Below, piece by piece: positions 15,759 through 23,785 of a stretch of 64,000 nucleotides of DNA. Numbering within the stretch: position 1 is the first letter of the stretch; every line of letters begins with the position of its first letter. Made by a program: the position numbers and the translations under genes. The notes beneath the pieces are model-generated. The model was not told where the DNA came from and made no database searches. It was given only the letters and a program-made list of their open reading frames with translations. This DNA is from Siphonobacter curvatus (lineage in GTDB: Bacteria > Bacteroidota > Bacteroidia > Cytophagales > Spirosomataceae). The stretch is taken from positions 1 to 64,000 of the forward strand of contig NZ_PTRA01000003.1 of the NCBI RefSeq assembly GCF_002943425.1. Direction: 5' to 3'.

Positions 15759-17433
15759 GGTTGTACGAAAGCTTGGGGTGTTGCCGATGCCAGTTCGTGG
15801 CCTGTTGATAGGCTTTGGCTACCTGAAGCAGCTTGGCTTCCCCGAATAAGGATCCCATAAACGTAATACTGGTTGGTCGCTGCACGCCCTGCTCGCTTCG
15901 GAAACCGTTCGGCAACACTACGCAGGGGTGGCCCGTCAGGTTCGTCAGCGTCAGGTTAGGATTTCCAAAAGCAGGCGTTAGGTAGACGTCCAGTCCTTTG
16001 ATTTTCTCCTGCATAGCCGCGATGAGTTTCGTCCGTAACCGATTTGCCCGCAGGTATTCCACAGCCGGTACGAAGCGACTGGCTCTGAAATAATTGGGCC
16101 AGGCGTTTTTATGCTGTTGAACCAGCAGATCGTCGCGGTTACTAGTAGTTAAATCGTCAAAGGCGGAAGCTCCCTCCACCGTTAATAACAAAGCCATATC
16201 ACTGACGGGATACTCCGGCAACTGCATCGGTACAAGTTCGGCACCCAGGGATCGTAAGGTAGCCAGGGTTAGCGAATCCTGCGTTTTAGTAGGATAGTTA
16301 CGATCAAAGGCCGTGGGAAGATATCCGATCTTTAAGCCTTTCAGGGACGTTTGGGTGCCGTCGTAATTAAACGGAGCCTTCATGATCGTATAATCTTTCT
16401 GGTCGGGACCCTGGATGGCGTTGAAAACGATGGCACAGTCTTCCACGGTACGGGCCAGCGGACCGAGTTTGTCCATACTCCAGCTGAGCGTCATGGCTCC
16501 CGTGCGGGGCACGCGACCGAAGCTGGGCCGTAATCCCGTCGTGCCGCATTCGCTCGATGGGGAAACAATGGAGCCCAGGGTTTCCGAACCGATGGCAAAA
16601 GGCAGTAAGCCCGCCGCTACGGCCGAGGCCGAACCCGCCGAGGAGCCACTGGAGCCCCGGTTGAGATTCCAAGGATTCCGGGTTTTACCCCCAAACCAGA
16701 CGTCGCCCATCGCCAGCTCGCCCAGCGTGAGCTTGGCACAGAGTACGGCTCCGGCTTTTTCGAGTCGTTCGATGACCGTGGCAGTATAGGCGAACTGTTG
16801 ATCTTTGTAGGCGGTCGAACCCCAGGTGGTTGGGTAGCCTTTCTGAGCCAGCAGGTCTTTTGCTCCGTAGGGAATACCGTGCAATAGGCCCCGGTACTTA
16901 CCCGCCTTGATTTCGGCATCGGCCTGTGCCGCTTGTTGCAGGGCCAGGGTCTCCGTCAGGGTAACGACACAGTGTAGGTGTACGTCGTATTTCTTCAAAC
17001 GTTCCAGAAAAAAGCGGGTCAATTCAACCGACGTGAGCTGCCGGCTTCGCAGTAATTCAGCCAGTTCGCGTACGGAATACCAGGCCAGCTCGTCACGATT
17101 ATCTGGTAATTTTACCTTGCCAGCGGGAGCGACTTTGAAGGGCAGCGTCTGACTTTCAAAAACAAAGTTTGGCGGTAAGGGATTGAAGTACAGAGCGGGA
17201 GCGACGTCATTGCTTAGTTCGACTTTCCGCATACGCTCGTAACTCTGACGTTTGCTGAGTAACTCGCCCCGCATGGAGTCGGCTTCGGCGGCGGTAAATT
17301 CCAGACCCAGTAGCTTTTCGGCTTCTTTGACGACGGCGGCGGTAATGGCCCGATCATCGACGGCTTTCATGACAAAAGCTCCGAAGCCCATGCTGAGCAG
17401 GCATAGGGACAAAAGGGTTCTCTTTTTTTGCAT
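15751..17433 (-). CDS. Exported amidase-signature family hydrolase
   Basis: Amidase-signature enzymes hydrolyse amides with a Ser-cisSer-Lys triad. Here the Lys is in GIPYGAKDLL, the cis-Ser in the glycine/serine-rich GSSGSSAGSASAVAAG, and the nucleophile in SETLGSIVSPSS. A signal peptide (RTLLSLCLLSMGFGAFVM) opens the 560-residue protein, so it acts outside the cytoplasm. That, and the roughly 100-residue extra N-terminal region, separates it from the GatA subunit of the tRNA amidotransferase, even though gatC lies elsewhere in this window. The substrate is unknown. Confidence 0.87.
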   Translation of the reverse strand: MQKKRTLLSLCLLSMGFGAFVMKAVDDRAITAAVVKEAEKLLGLEFTAAEADSMRGELLSKRQSYERMRKVELSNDVAPALYFNPLPPNFVFESQTLPFKVAPAGKVKLPDNRDELAWYSVRELAELLRSRQLTSVELTRFFLERLKKYDVHLHCVVTLTETLALQQAAQADAEIKAGKYRGLLHGIPYGAKDLLAQKGYPTTWGSTAYKDQQFAYTATVIERLEKAGAVLCAKLTLGELAMGDVWFGGKTRNPWNLNRGSSGSSAGSASAVAAGLLPFAIGSETLGSIVSPSSECGTTGLRPSFGRVPRTGAMTLSWSMDKLGPLARTVEDCAIVFNAIQGPDQKDYTIMKAPFNYDGTQTSLKGLKIGYLPTAFDRNYPTKTQDSLTLATLRSLGAELVPMQLPEYPVSDMALLLTVEGASAFDDLTTSNRDDLLVQQHKNAWPNYFRASRFVPAVEYLRANRLRTKLIAAMQEKIKGLDVYLTPAFGNPNLTLTNLTGHPCVVLPNGFRSEQGVQRPTSITFMGSLFGEAKLLQVAKAYQQATNWHRQHPKLSYNHD

Positions 17434-17548
17434 GGGAAAAATCGTTGACCTGTTAAATTAGTGAATAAAGGTTGAAGTTGGTTGTAGTAATAGGGGATGC
17501 TTTAGCAAACGATCTCATACCTTTATCAAACCCATTCAAACGCCCTTT

Positions 17549-17998
17549 ATGCAACAGCTTATCTTTTTCGTACTGGCCATTTTATGCGGGGCTGTTTTTC
17601 CTACGCAGGCGGGGTTAAATGCTCAGATGGCCCGACTGACCGGACAGGCACTCTGGGCGGCTTTCTTTTCCTTTGTTATGGGGGTAGTGGTTCTGTTCCT
17701 GGCAAGCCTGACAACCCGAACCTCCTTTGGGGAAGCGGTGGCGGCGGCGAAAACGGCTCCCTGGTACGTCTGGTTTGCTGGCGTTTTGGGAGCTTATTAC
17801 ATCAGTACGGTCATTGTGGTAATGCCGCGCCTGGGGGTAGCCTTAACCTTTGGACTAGTGGTACTGGGACAAATGATCGTATCCCTGTTGCTCGATCATT
17901 ACGGCTGGCTGGGCGTAGCCGTCAAACCCATTTCCATCGGGCGAATCGTGGGTGCGATGCTGATTGTGGGCGGAGTGGTGTTAATTCGGAAGTTTTAG
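17549..17998 (+). CDS. YdcZ-like (DUF606) small DMT-family membrane transporter
   Basis: The 149-residue protein consists almost entirely of five hydrophobic helices, starting MQQLIFFVLAILCGAVFPTQAGLN, the typical DUF606 opening with its conserved Gln-Ala-Gly-Asn-like turn. Family members are half-size drug/metabolite transporters assumed to work as dimers in the inner membrane. The substrate is unknown. It is divergent from the amidase gene and convergent with valS. TACCTTTA just upstream (from about 17519) is a near match to the -7 element. Confidence 0.85.
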   Translation: MQQLIFFVLAILCGAVFPTQAGLNAQMARLTGQALWAAFFSFVMGVVVLFLASLTTRTSFGEAVAAAKTAPWYVWFAGVLGAYYISTVIVVMPRLGVALTFGLVVLGQMIVSLLLDHYGWLGVAVKPISIGRIVGAMLIVGGVVLIRKF

Positions 17999-18035
17999 CT
18001 GTAGGGAGAGTGTGAATCGACGCAACTGACGATAC

Positions 18036-18077
18036 ATAAAAAAGCCTCCTGAAAAAACCAAAGGCTTTTCAGGAGGC
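18036..18077 (-). terminator. Terminator of valS
   Basis: GCCTCCTGAAAA (18044-18055) pairs with TTTTCAGGAGGC (18066-18077). Reading leftward, the stem is followed by a run of T (the A-run at 18038-18043), fitting termination of the minus-strand valS message. Confidence 0.85.
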
Positions 18078-18097
18078 ACTAACCATCCACCTAACTA

Positions 18098-20740
18098 CTA
18101 AGCCAAATTCACCAATGCTTCACGCAAGGCTACCAGCTTTGATTCGGCGTCGGCTTTCTTCTGACGTTCTTTCTCTACGACTTCGGGTTTCGCATTCTGT
18201 ACGAAGCGTTCGTTGGAAAGTTTCGCGTCTACGGATTTCATAAATCCTTCGTTATACTCGATTTCTTTCTGTAAACGGTCGCGTTCGGCTTCCACGTCGA
18301 TCTTTTCACCCAAAGCGATAAAGATTTTATCGGCTTTAATCAGGAAGGGCGAAACACCCGCTACATCTTCCGTTACAAACTCAATTGGTGTGGTATTGGC
18401 CAGTTTCTGAATGATGGGGTCCACGTTCTGATAGCGTTCGGTATTATCCGTACGAACCACTAGCGGCAGGGTTTCTTTCGGGGAAAGACCCTTCGAGTTA
18501 CGGGTTTCCCGAACTTTCGTTACTACTTCAAACAGAACATCGAAGTCCGCTACCAGTGCAGCATCGATGGTGCCCACGGTGGGGTATGCCGCCCGGCACA
18601 GGCTTTCGCCCTGGGAACGTTCGCGGAGGTTTTGCCAGATTTCTTCCGTAATGAACGGCATGAACGGGTGCATCAAAGCCATCAGGCGTTCGAAGAAAAC
18701 AACCGTTGTTTCGTACGTTTCAGCGTCGATAGGTTTGCCGAATTCGGGCTTAATGATTTCCAGATAATTTGAGCAAAATTCATCCCAGATCAGCTTATAC
18801 GCCGCGTGCAGGGCATCCGAAATCCGGAATTTGCTGAAGTGATCCAGAATCTCGGCCAGCGTGGCGTTGAGTTTGGATTCAAACCAGGTAAAGGCCAGCT
18901 GATTCGAAGCCGGAGCGGATTCCGTGGAAATCTCCCAGCCCTTGATCAGACGGAAGGCATTCCATACTTTGTTACAGAAATTCCGTCCCTGTTCGCAGAG
19001 TTTTTCATCGAACAGCAAATCGTTACCAGCGGGAGCGGAGAACAAAAGTCCCGTCCGAACGCCATCAGCACCAAATTTGGCAATCAGGTCCAGTGGGTCA
19101 GGAGAATTCCCGAGTTGCTTGGACATTTTCCGGCCCTTCGCATCCCGAACGATACCCGTCAGGTATACATTCTTGAACGGACGCTCGCCCATAAATTCAA
19201 AGCCCGCCATAATCATCCGGGCAACCCAGAAGAACAGAATATCCGGACCCGTCACCAGATCGCTGGTGGGGTAATAAAACTTAATGTCTTCGTTATCCGG
19301 ATTCGAAAGGGCATCAAATACGCCAAACGGCCATAGCCAGGATGAGAACCAGGTATCGAGTACGTCCGGGTCCTGCTCCAAATCCTGCTCGGTCAAGGCG
19401 AATAGCTGCATTTCGTGCTGAGCTTTTCGCAGGGCTTCCCGTTTGTTTTTAGCAACGATGATGGTACCGTCCTGCAAATAGAAGGCCGGAATCTGCTGAC
19501 CCCACCAGAGTTGCCGGGAAATACACCAGTCGTGGATGTTTTCCATCCACACGCGGTACGTATTCTTGAATTTAGCGGGAATCAAAGCTACGTCGTCGTT
19601 CATCACTGAATCCAGCGCGGGCTTAGCCATATCATCCATCTTCAGCCACCATTGCATGGACAGCTTGGGTTCAATAACGGCTCCCGTACGCTCGGACGTA
19701 CCGACGTTCGACTTATACTCCTCAATTTTTTCCAGGTAACCCTTTTCTTCGAGTTCCTTGATGATGGCTTTGCGGGCCGCAAAACGATCCATGCCCACGA
19801 AAAGCTGGGCTTTTTCGTTGAGCGTACCGTCATCACTCAAAATATCGATCACGGGCAGCCGGTGTTTCTGGCCCAGTTCGTAGTCATTTAAATCGTGAGC
19901 CGGCGTTACTTTCAAAGCTCCCGTACCGAAATCCATTGTTACGTATTCATCCAGAATCACGGGAATTTCCCGGTCAATTAACGGAATCCGTACTTTCTTG
20001 CCGTGCAGGTGCGTGTACCGTTCGTCTTCCGGGTGAACGCAGATGGCCGCATCGGCCATGATGGTTTCCGGGCGAACGGTAGCAATGGTTACCGAGGCTC
20101 CCTCTTCACCGACTACCGGATACTGAATGTAGACCAGCTTGGACTGTACTTCCTTAAAGATTACCTCTTCGTCCGATAGTGCCGTTTTTCCCTGGGGATC
20201 CCAGTTGACCATCCGTACGCCCCGGTAGATGAGGCCTTTGTTATACAGACGAACGAATACATCAATTACCGACTCGTAGTACTTCTCGTCCATGGTGAAC
20301 CGCGTACGGTCCCAGTCGCAGGAAGCTCCGAGTTTCTTGAGTTGTTCGAGAATGATTCCGCCGTATTTGTCTTTCCACTCGAAAGCATACGAAAGAAACT
20401 CTTCGCGACTCAGATCGGTCTTGGCGATTCCCCGCTCCTTGAGCATGCCTACGACTTTGGCTTCCGTGGCAATAGAGGCGTGATCCGTACCCGGCACCCA
20501 TACCGCCTCTTTACCTTCCATACGGGCCTTGCGGACCAGAATATCCTGAATTGTATTGTTGAGCATGTGGCCCATGTGCAGGATTCCCGTGACGTTTGGG
20601 GGAGGAATCACAATGGTGTACGGCTCTTTTTCAGGATTAGGCTGGGACGCGAAAAGCTTGTGCTGGAGCCAGTAGGCGTACCACTTATCTTCAACCTCGG
20701 TGGGCGAATACGTTTTGGAAATCGTGCTCATGGTAGTCAT
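18098..20740 (-). CDS. valS: Valyl-tRNA synthetase
   Basis: ValS charges tRNA-Val and edits Thr. The class I signatures are PPPNVTGILHMGHML (HIGH type) and DAKGRKMSKQLGNSPD (KMSKS). The valine-specific DVLDTWFSSWLWPF is clear, and the C-terminus ends in the ValS coiled coil (KIDVEAERDRLQKEIEYNEGF region onward). I start at the ATG at 20740 (880 residues); an ATG at 20731 is also possible. The open frame reaches back to 20818, but that part covers a -7 promoter element and carries no conserved sequence. Confidence 0.96.
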   Translation of the reverse strand: MTTMSTISKTYSPTEVEDKWYAYWLQHKLFASQPNPEKEPYTIVIPPPNVTGILHMGHMLNNTIQDILVRKARMEGKEAVWVPGTDHASIATEAKVVGMLKERGIAKTDLSREEFLSYAFEWKDKYGGIILEQLKKLGASCDWDRTRFTMDEKYYESVIDVFVRLYNKGLIYRGVRMVNWDPQGKTALSDEEVIFKEVQSKLVYIQYPVVGEEGASVTIATVRPETIMADAAICVHPEDERYTHLHGKKVRIPLIDREIPVILDEYVTMDFGTGALKVTPAHDLNDYELGQKHRLPVIDILSDDGTLNEKAQLFVGMDRFAARKAIIKELEEKGYLEKIEEYKSNVGTSERTGAVIEPKLSMQWWLKMDDMAKPALDSVMNDDVALIPAKFKNTYRVWMENIHDWCISRQLWWGQQIPAFYLQDGTIIVAKNKREALRKAQHEMQLFALTEQDLEQDPDVLDTWFSSWLWPFGVFDALSNPDNEDIKFYYPTSDLVTGPDILFFWVARMIMAGFEFMGERPFKNVYLTGIVRDAKGRKMSKQLGNSPDPLDLIAKFGADGVRTGLLFSAPAGNDLLFDEKLCEQGRNFCNKVWNAFRLIKGWEISTESAPASNQLAFTWFESKLNATLAEILDHFSKFRISDALHAAYKLIWDEFCSNYLEIIKPEFGKPIDAETYETTVVFFERLMALMHPFMPFITEEIWQNLRERSQGESLCRAAYPTVGTIDAALVADFDVLFEVVTKVRETRNSKGLSPKETLPLVVRTDNTERYQNVDPIIQKLANTTPIEFVTEDVAGVSPFLIKADKIFIALGEKIDVEAERDRLQKEIEYNEGFMKSVDAKLSNERFVQNAKPEVVEKERQKKADAESKLVALREALVNLA

Positions 20741-20780
20741 CGTTCGGGAGGAAAAATCACCCTCAACAGAATTTATTACG

Positions 20781-20788
20781 CAAAGATA
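20781..20788 (-). promoter_or_regulatory. -7 element (TATCTTTG on the minus strand) of valS
   Basis: CAAAGATA on the plus strand reads TATCTTTG toward valS and lies 41 bp before the chosen ATG. It is part of the reason for rejecting the longer open frame. Confidence 0.6.
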
Positions 20789-20866
20789 CGCAATTCGGAA
20801 GCGGCTCGGAAGGGGCATTTCTTGAATTGACGTTTCACAAACGCACTGATTTGCTGATGGATGCCT

Positions 20867-20874
20867 TATTTTTG
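20867..20874 (+). promoter_or_regulatory. -7 element (TATTTTTG) of the acyltransferase gene
   Basis: A perfect TAnnTTTG lies 62 bp before the ATG at 20936. It sits inside the N-terminal part of the longest open frame, which argues for the shorter protein. Confidence 0.5.
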
Positions 20875-20935
20875 CGAACTGTACTCTAGTTCAAGTAGAC
20901 GAAAGTCGAACGATTCACCCTTGTTGATCCGAACC

Positions 20936-21721
20936 ATGCGGCGTTTTTTCGTGAATGTGTATTCCATCTGGGCGGCCTTTTGGTTTGTGTTTACGTTTCT
21001 GCTGATTTTCCCGTTTCAGTATATTTTCCTGCAAAAAGAAGCCTGGAAACCCCTGGCTCACCGCTGTAACCGGGTGTGGGCTCACCTGTTTTTCCCCCTG
21101 GTAGGTATGCCGATTCTGGTCCGATACGAAAGTGGTAAACCCGATCCTAAGCAGGCGTACGTTTTTGCGTCCAATCACTTTTCGTATCTGGACGTGGCTT
21201 CGATGATGCTGATTGTGGATAACTATTTTGCCTTTCTGGGAAAAAGCGTTTTGAAGAAAGCTCCGTTGTTTGGGTACATGTTTTCGAAACTGCACATTCA
21301 GGTAGATCGGAATGATCCCCAGAGTCGTTCGAAATCCTTGCAACGCTCGTACCGGGCTTTGGAATCAGGAAGAAGTATGGTAATCTATCCGGAAGGAGGC
21401 ATTCGGGCAACGAACCCACCGCAGATGCACCCGGCCTTTAAGGATGGAGCGTTTCGGATGGCCATTCGCCAGCAAGTACCGCTGGTGCCCATTTCATTAC
21501 TGAATAATTACCTGTTATTGCCCGATAAGAAGAATATGCGGCTGAATCCTGGAGCCGTCCGGGCAGTAATTCATACGCCCATTCCAACGAAGGGTCTGAC
21601 CGAAGCAGATGTGGAAAACTTACGGCATCAGGTCTTCGAAACGATTCAACGTACGTTGGATGAGTACACGGCGAATCCGAAGGCTCATGCCAGTGAATAC
21701 AAACGGCTGACGGTGATTTAA
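20936..21721 (+). CDS. PlsC-type 1-acyl-sn-glycerol-3-phosphate acyltransferase
   Basis: These membrane-bound enzymes add the second acyl chain to lysophosphatidic acid. The catalytic HX4D motif is NHFSYLD (His81, Asp86), and the glycerol-phosphate binding motif is YPEGGIRA. An N-terminal hydrophobic helix (residues 9-32) anchors the protein. The length is 261 residues from the ATG at 20936. The frame opens at 20861, inside the promoter, so the longer form is unlikely. Confidence 0.88.
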   Translation: MRRFFVNVYSIWAAFWFVFTFLLIFPFQYIFLQKEAWKPLAHRCNRVWAHLFFPLVGMPILVRYESGKPDPKQAYVFASNHFSYLDVASMMLIVDNYFAFLGKSVLKKAPLFGYMFSKLHIQVDRNDPQSRSKSLQRSYRALESGRSMVIYPEGGIRATNPPQMHPAFKDGAFRMAIRQQVPLVPISLLNNYLLLPDKKNMRLNPGAVRAVIHTPIPTKGLTEADVENLRHQVFETIQRTLDEYTANPKAHASEYKRLTVI

Positions 21722-21725
21722 AAAG

Positions 21726-21823
21726 TATTTTTGCCACCAAGGCACGAAGATACCAAGGTTCACCAAGGAAAACGCCCTTACCTTGGTGCCTCAGGCTGAG
21801 TAACTCCGTGGTTAACTTCTGAA
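21726..21823. repeat. Intergenic ACCAAGG repeat with hairpin
   Basis: CACCAAGG occurs at 21735-21742 and 21761-21768, with ACCAAGG also at 21752-21758, and the complement CCTTGGTG at 21781-21788. The last two CACCAAGG/CCTTGGTG copies can form a stem with a 12-nt loop. AACTCCGTGGTTAA follows at 21802-21815. Similar CACCAAGGCACGAAG and AACTCCGTGG strings recur between genes in many genomes of this phylum, so this may be a dispersed element. TATTTTTG at 21726-21733 could also be the gatC -7 element. Confidence 0.5.
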
Positions 21824-21853
21824 AACGGAAAACAGCAAACTGACAACTCACTT

Positions 21854-22141
21854 ATGCAAGTTGAAAAACAGACCCTACACAAAATGGCCCAGTTGGCCCG
21901 TTTGACTATTCGTCCCGAAGAAGAAGCAGAGCTGACCCATACGCTCAGCAGCGTACTGACTTGGATGGAACAGCTCAACGAACTCGATACTACGCAGGTA
22001 GAACCCCTGACCCACATGAGTCTGGAAGTAAATGCCTTACGGCCCGATAAAGCCCGGCAAACCCTTACGCACGAGCAGGGACTCGTGAACGCTCCCAAGC
22101 GGGATGAGAACTATTTCCGCGTGCCGAAAGTACTGGAATAA
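21854..22141 (+). CDS. gatC: GatC, subunit C of the Asp/Glu-tRNA amidotransferase
   Basis: GatC is the small subunit that stabilises GatA in the GatCAB complex, which converts Glu-tRNA-Gln and Asp-tRNA-Asn to the amidated forms. The 95-residue protein has the family's N-terminal helices (VEKQTLHKMAQLARLTI), the MEQLNELDTTQVEP segment and the C-terminal LRPDKARQ. The true gatA and gatB are not in this window, which is common in genomes where the subunits are scattered. Confidence 0.92.
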   Translation: MQVEKQTLHKMAQLARLTIRPEEEAELTHTLSSVLTWMEQLNELDTTQVEPLTHMSLEVNALRPDKARQTLTHEQGLVNAPKRDENYFRVPKVLE

Positions 22142-22142
22142 A

Positions 22143-22179
22143 CGATCCGAGCGAGGTTGTAAACGCATCGCTCGGATCG
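22143..22179. terminator. Hairpin between convergent gatC and the omega-amidase gene
   Basis: CGATCCGAGCGA pairs perfectly with TCGCTCGGATCG (12 bp, 13-nt loop). It fills the 40-bp gap between two stop codons. There is no T-run on either side, so it may be a weak bidirectional terminator or an mRNA 3'-end protector. Confidence 0.6.
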
Positions 22180-22181
22180 GG

Positions 22182-22964
22182 CTACATTACAATTTCAAAT
22201 CGGTCCCCATCCAGATACGCTGGAAACTTATCCCGAAATGTGGATAACTCTTCGTGATTCAGGGTATAGGTGTGGATAAGTGGATCGCTATGTGGATAAC
22301 TTATCCAGTTGCCTTTGAAGTCAATTAAACCCGAAGCTCCAGCATGCGGTACGCCTTTACCATCGTTGCCTACGCGGTTAACGCCTACGGTATAGCATTG
22401 ATTTTCAATGGCTCGGGCCGTTAACAGGCTCTTCCAGGCATTTTCCCGGGCGGCGGGCCAGTTGGCTACGTAAATCAACAGATCGTACTGGTTATCCACA
22501 TTCCGGCTCCAAACCGGGAATCGCAGATCGTAACAGATGAGGGGACAAATCTTCCAGCCTTTCCAAGTGTGGATAAGTCGCCGGGTACCCGCTGTATATA
22601 CCTCATGTTCGTTCCCCATCCGAAAGAGATGCCGCTTGTCGTAGGTTTCGCAGGTCCCGTCGGGCTGCATCCACACGAGCCGGTTGTAATACTTTCCGCT
22701 TTCCTGTACTACAAAACTTCCCAGCACCACTGCTTCGTACTGAGCAGCGATTTGCCGCATCCAGCGGGTAGTGGTCAGATTCATGGGTTCCGCCACCGCG
22801 GCCGGATTCATCGTGAAACCCGTCGTGAACATTTCGGGCAGAATGATGACATCCGTTGGTTCCGAGTGTTCACTCAGCTTTTCTTCCAGCATCGCCAGAT
22901 TCGCCGTTGGATTTTCCCAGTACAAGTCGGTCTGTACCAGCGTTACGCGTAGAGGCTCGGGCAT
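22182..22964 (-). CDS. Omega-amidase (nitrilase superfamily, YafV/Nit2-like)
   Basis: These enzymes hydrolyse 2-oxoglutaramate-type omega-amides left by glutamine transamination. The Glu-Lys-Cys triad is intact: Glu44 (LPEMFTTGF), Lys110 (YDKRHLF) and Cys144 (LICYDLRFP). EMFTTGFTMN is specific to the omega-amidase group within the superfamily. The protein has 260 residues. The 3' half of the gene contains five exact copies of the DnaA box 9-mer, listed separately; they fall in several reading frames and on both strands, so they are not a protein repeat. Confidence 0.9.
   Translation of the reverse strand: MPEPLRVTLVQTDLYWENPTANLAMLEEKLSEHSEPTDVIILPEMFTTGFTMNPAAVAEPMNLTTTRWMRQIAAQYEAVVLGSFVVQESGKYYNRLVWMQPDGTCETYDKRHLFRMGNEHEVYTAGTRRLIHTWKGWKICPLICYDLRFPVWSRNVDNQYDLLIYVANWPAARENAWKSLLTARAIENQCYTVGVNRVGNDGKGVPHAGASGLIDFKGNWISYPHSDPLIHTYTLNHEELSTFRDKFPAYLDGDRFEIVM
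22239..22576. promoter_or_regulatory. Cluster of five perfect DnaA boxes inside a coding sequence
   Basis: TTATCCACA or its complement TGTGGATAA occurs exactly at 22239-22247, 22271-22279, 22291-22299, 22492-22500 and 22568-22576. Four read on the minus strand and one (22492) on the plus strand. A partial copy, TTATCCAGT, follows at 22301-22309 and forms TGGATAA-C-TTATCCA with the third box. There is no AT-rich unwinding stretch next to it. DnaA binding is inferred from the 9-mer alone. Confidence 0.7.
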
Positions 22965-22966
22965 GG

Positions 22967-23776
22967 CTATACTTTGTCTTTCGTTTTCTTGAAATACTTG
23001 TTGAAAATGAATTTAAAAAAGTAGCGAAACGGCTGCTCAATGGCTTTGTCGTACAAGCGGGCTTTCTTCAGATTAATCTGGTACTGCTCGCGAATGGTAC
23101 GGGCGTGTTTGGCGTAGAGGTACGCGTAAATCCGGTCGTCCGTTTCCAGGTTCGTAAAATCCGATAACGAACCCTGGCGAATCCGATAATCGAATAGCGT
23201 TTCCGAAATGTGGAAAAATTGCCAGTCGGTTTGCGTCACGCGAATCCAGAATTCCCAGTCCTCACAACCCGGTATTTGTTCGTCCAGTCCTCCGACCTGT
23301 TCCCAGACGGTTTTCCGAACGAGCGTACACATATCCAGCGCATTGGAAATAAACAGCTGCGAACCGTCGAATACGGCAGCTTTGAAACCTTTCCGCGTGG
23401 TATCTCCAAAAAAATGAGCATTACCGTAAACCACGCCCACGTCAGGCCGCGATTCCAGTACGGGAATTCCTTTCTCAAGGTACGCCGGACGAATTCGGTT
23501 GTCGCTATCCAGCAATAGCAGATATTTCCCCCGAGCGGCCCGAACACCCGTATTGCGGGCGGCCGCGGCTCCCTTGTTTTCCTGATGAAGAATCGGATAT
23601 CCCCGCGTTTCTAGTTCCCGTAAGTACTCAAGCGTATACGCGTCGGTTGAGCCGTCGTTGATAATAATGATTTCGTACGCGTACGAACCCCGATACGCTT
23701 CTACGCTGGATAGGGCTTCGGGTAGATACGTTCCGGAATTATAACAGGGAATGATAACGGATACAAGCGGGGACAT
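22967..23776 (-). CDS. Family 2 glycosyltransferase
   Basis: The protein (269 residues) opens with the GT-A nucleotide-binding fold VSVIIPCYNSGTYLPEAL, and has the YEIIIINDGSTD block, the metal-binding LLLLDSDNRI (DxD type) and GCEDWEFWIRV with the catalytic ED pair near residue 180. No membrane segments, so it is cytoplasmic or peripheral. The donor and acceptor sugars are unknown. It lies between the omega-amidase gene (2-bp gap) and a second GT2 on the same strand. Confidence 0.88.
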   Translation of the reverse strand: MSPLVSVIIPCYNSGTYLPEALSSVEAYRGSYAYEIIIINDGSTDAYTLEYLRELETRGYPILHQENKGAAAARNTGVRAARGKYLLLLDSDNRIRPAYLEKGIPVLESRPDVGVVYGNAHFFGDTTRKGFKAAVFDGSQLFISNALDMCTLVRKTVWEQVGGLDEQIPGCEDWEFWIRVTQTDWQFFHISETLFDYRIRQGSLSDFTNLETDDRIYAYLYAKHARTIREQYQINLKKARLYDKAIEQPFRYFFKFIFNKYFKKTKDKV

Positions 23777-23785
23777 GCAAGGAGC

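Noticed and set aside
15751-17433. Amidase as GatA of the tRNA amidotransferase
   Set aside because: It has a signal peptide and an extra N-terminal region, so it is exported; GatA is cytoplasmic.
20777-20792. TACGCAA repeats upstream of valS as NrtR sites
   Set aside because: They are direct half-sites (TACGCAAA and TACGCAA), not an inverted repeat with a 5-nt spacer, and one is simply part of the -7 element.
20741-20818. N-terminal extension of ValS
   Set aside because: It covers a -7 promoter element pointing into valS and has no conservation; the ATG at 20740 or 20731 fits the family start.
22143-22179. Riboswitch between gatC and the omega-amidase gene
   Set aside because: It is only a simple 12-bp hairpin at two convergent gene ends, better explained as a terminator or 3'-end structure.
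22239-22576. Calling the DnaA-box cluster the chromosomal replication origin
   Set aside because: No AT-rich unwinding region or origin-linked genes are visible, and the rRNA operon to the left would run head-on into forks leaving this site. A titration or regulatory site is more likely.
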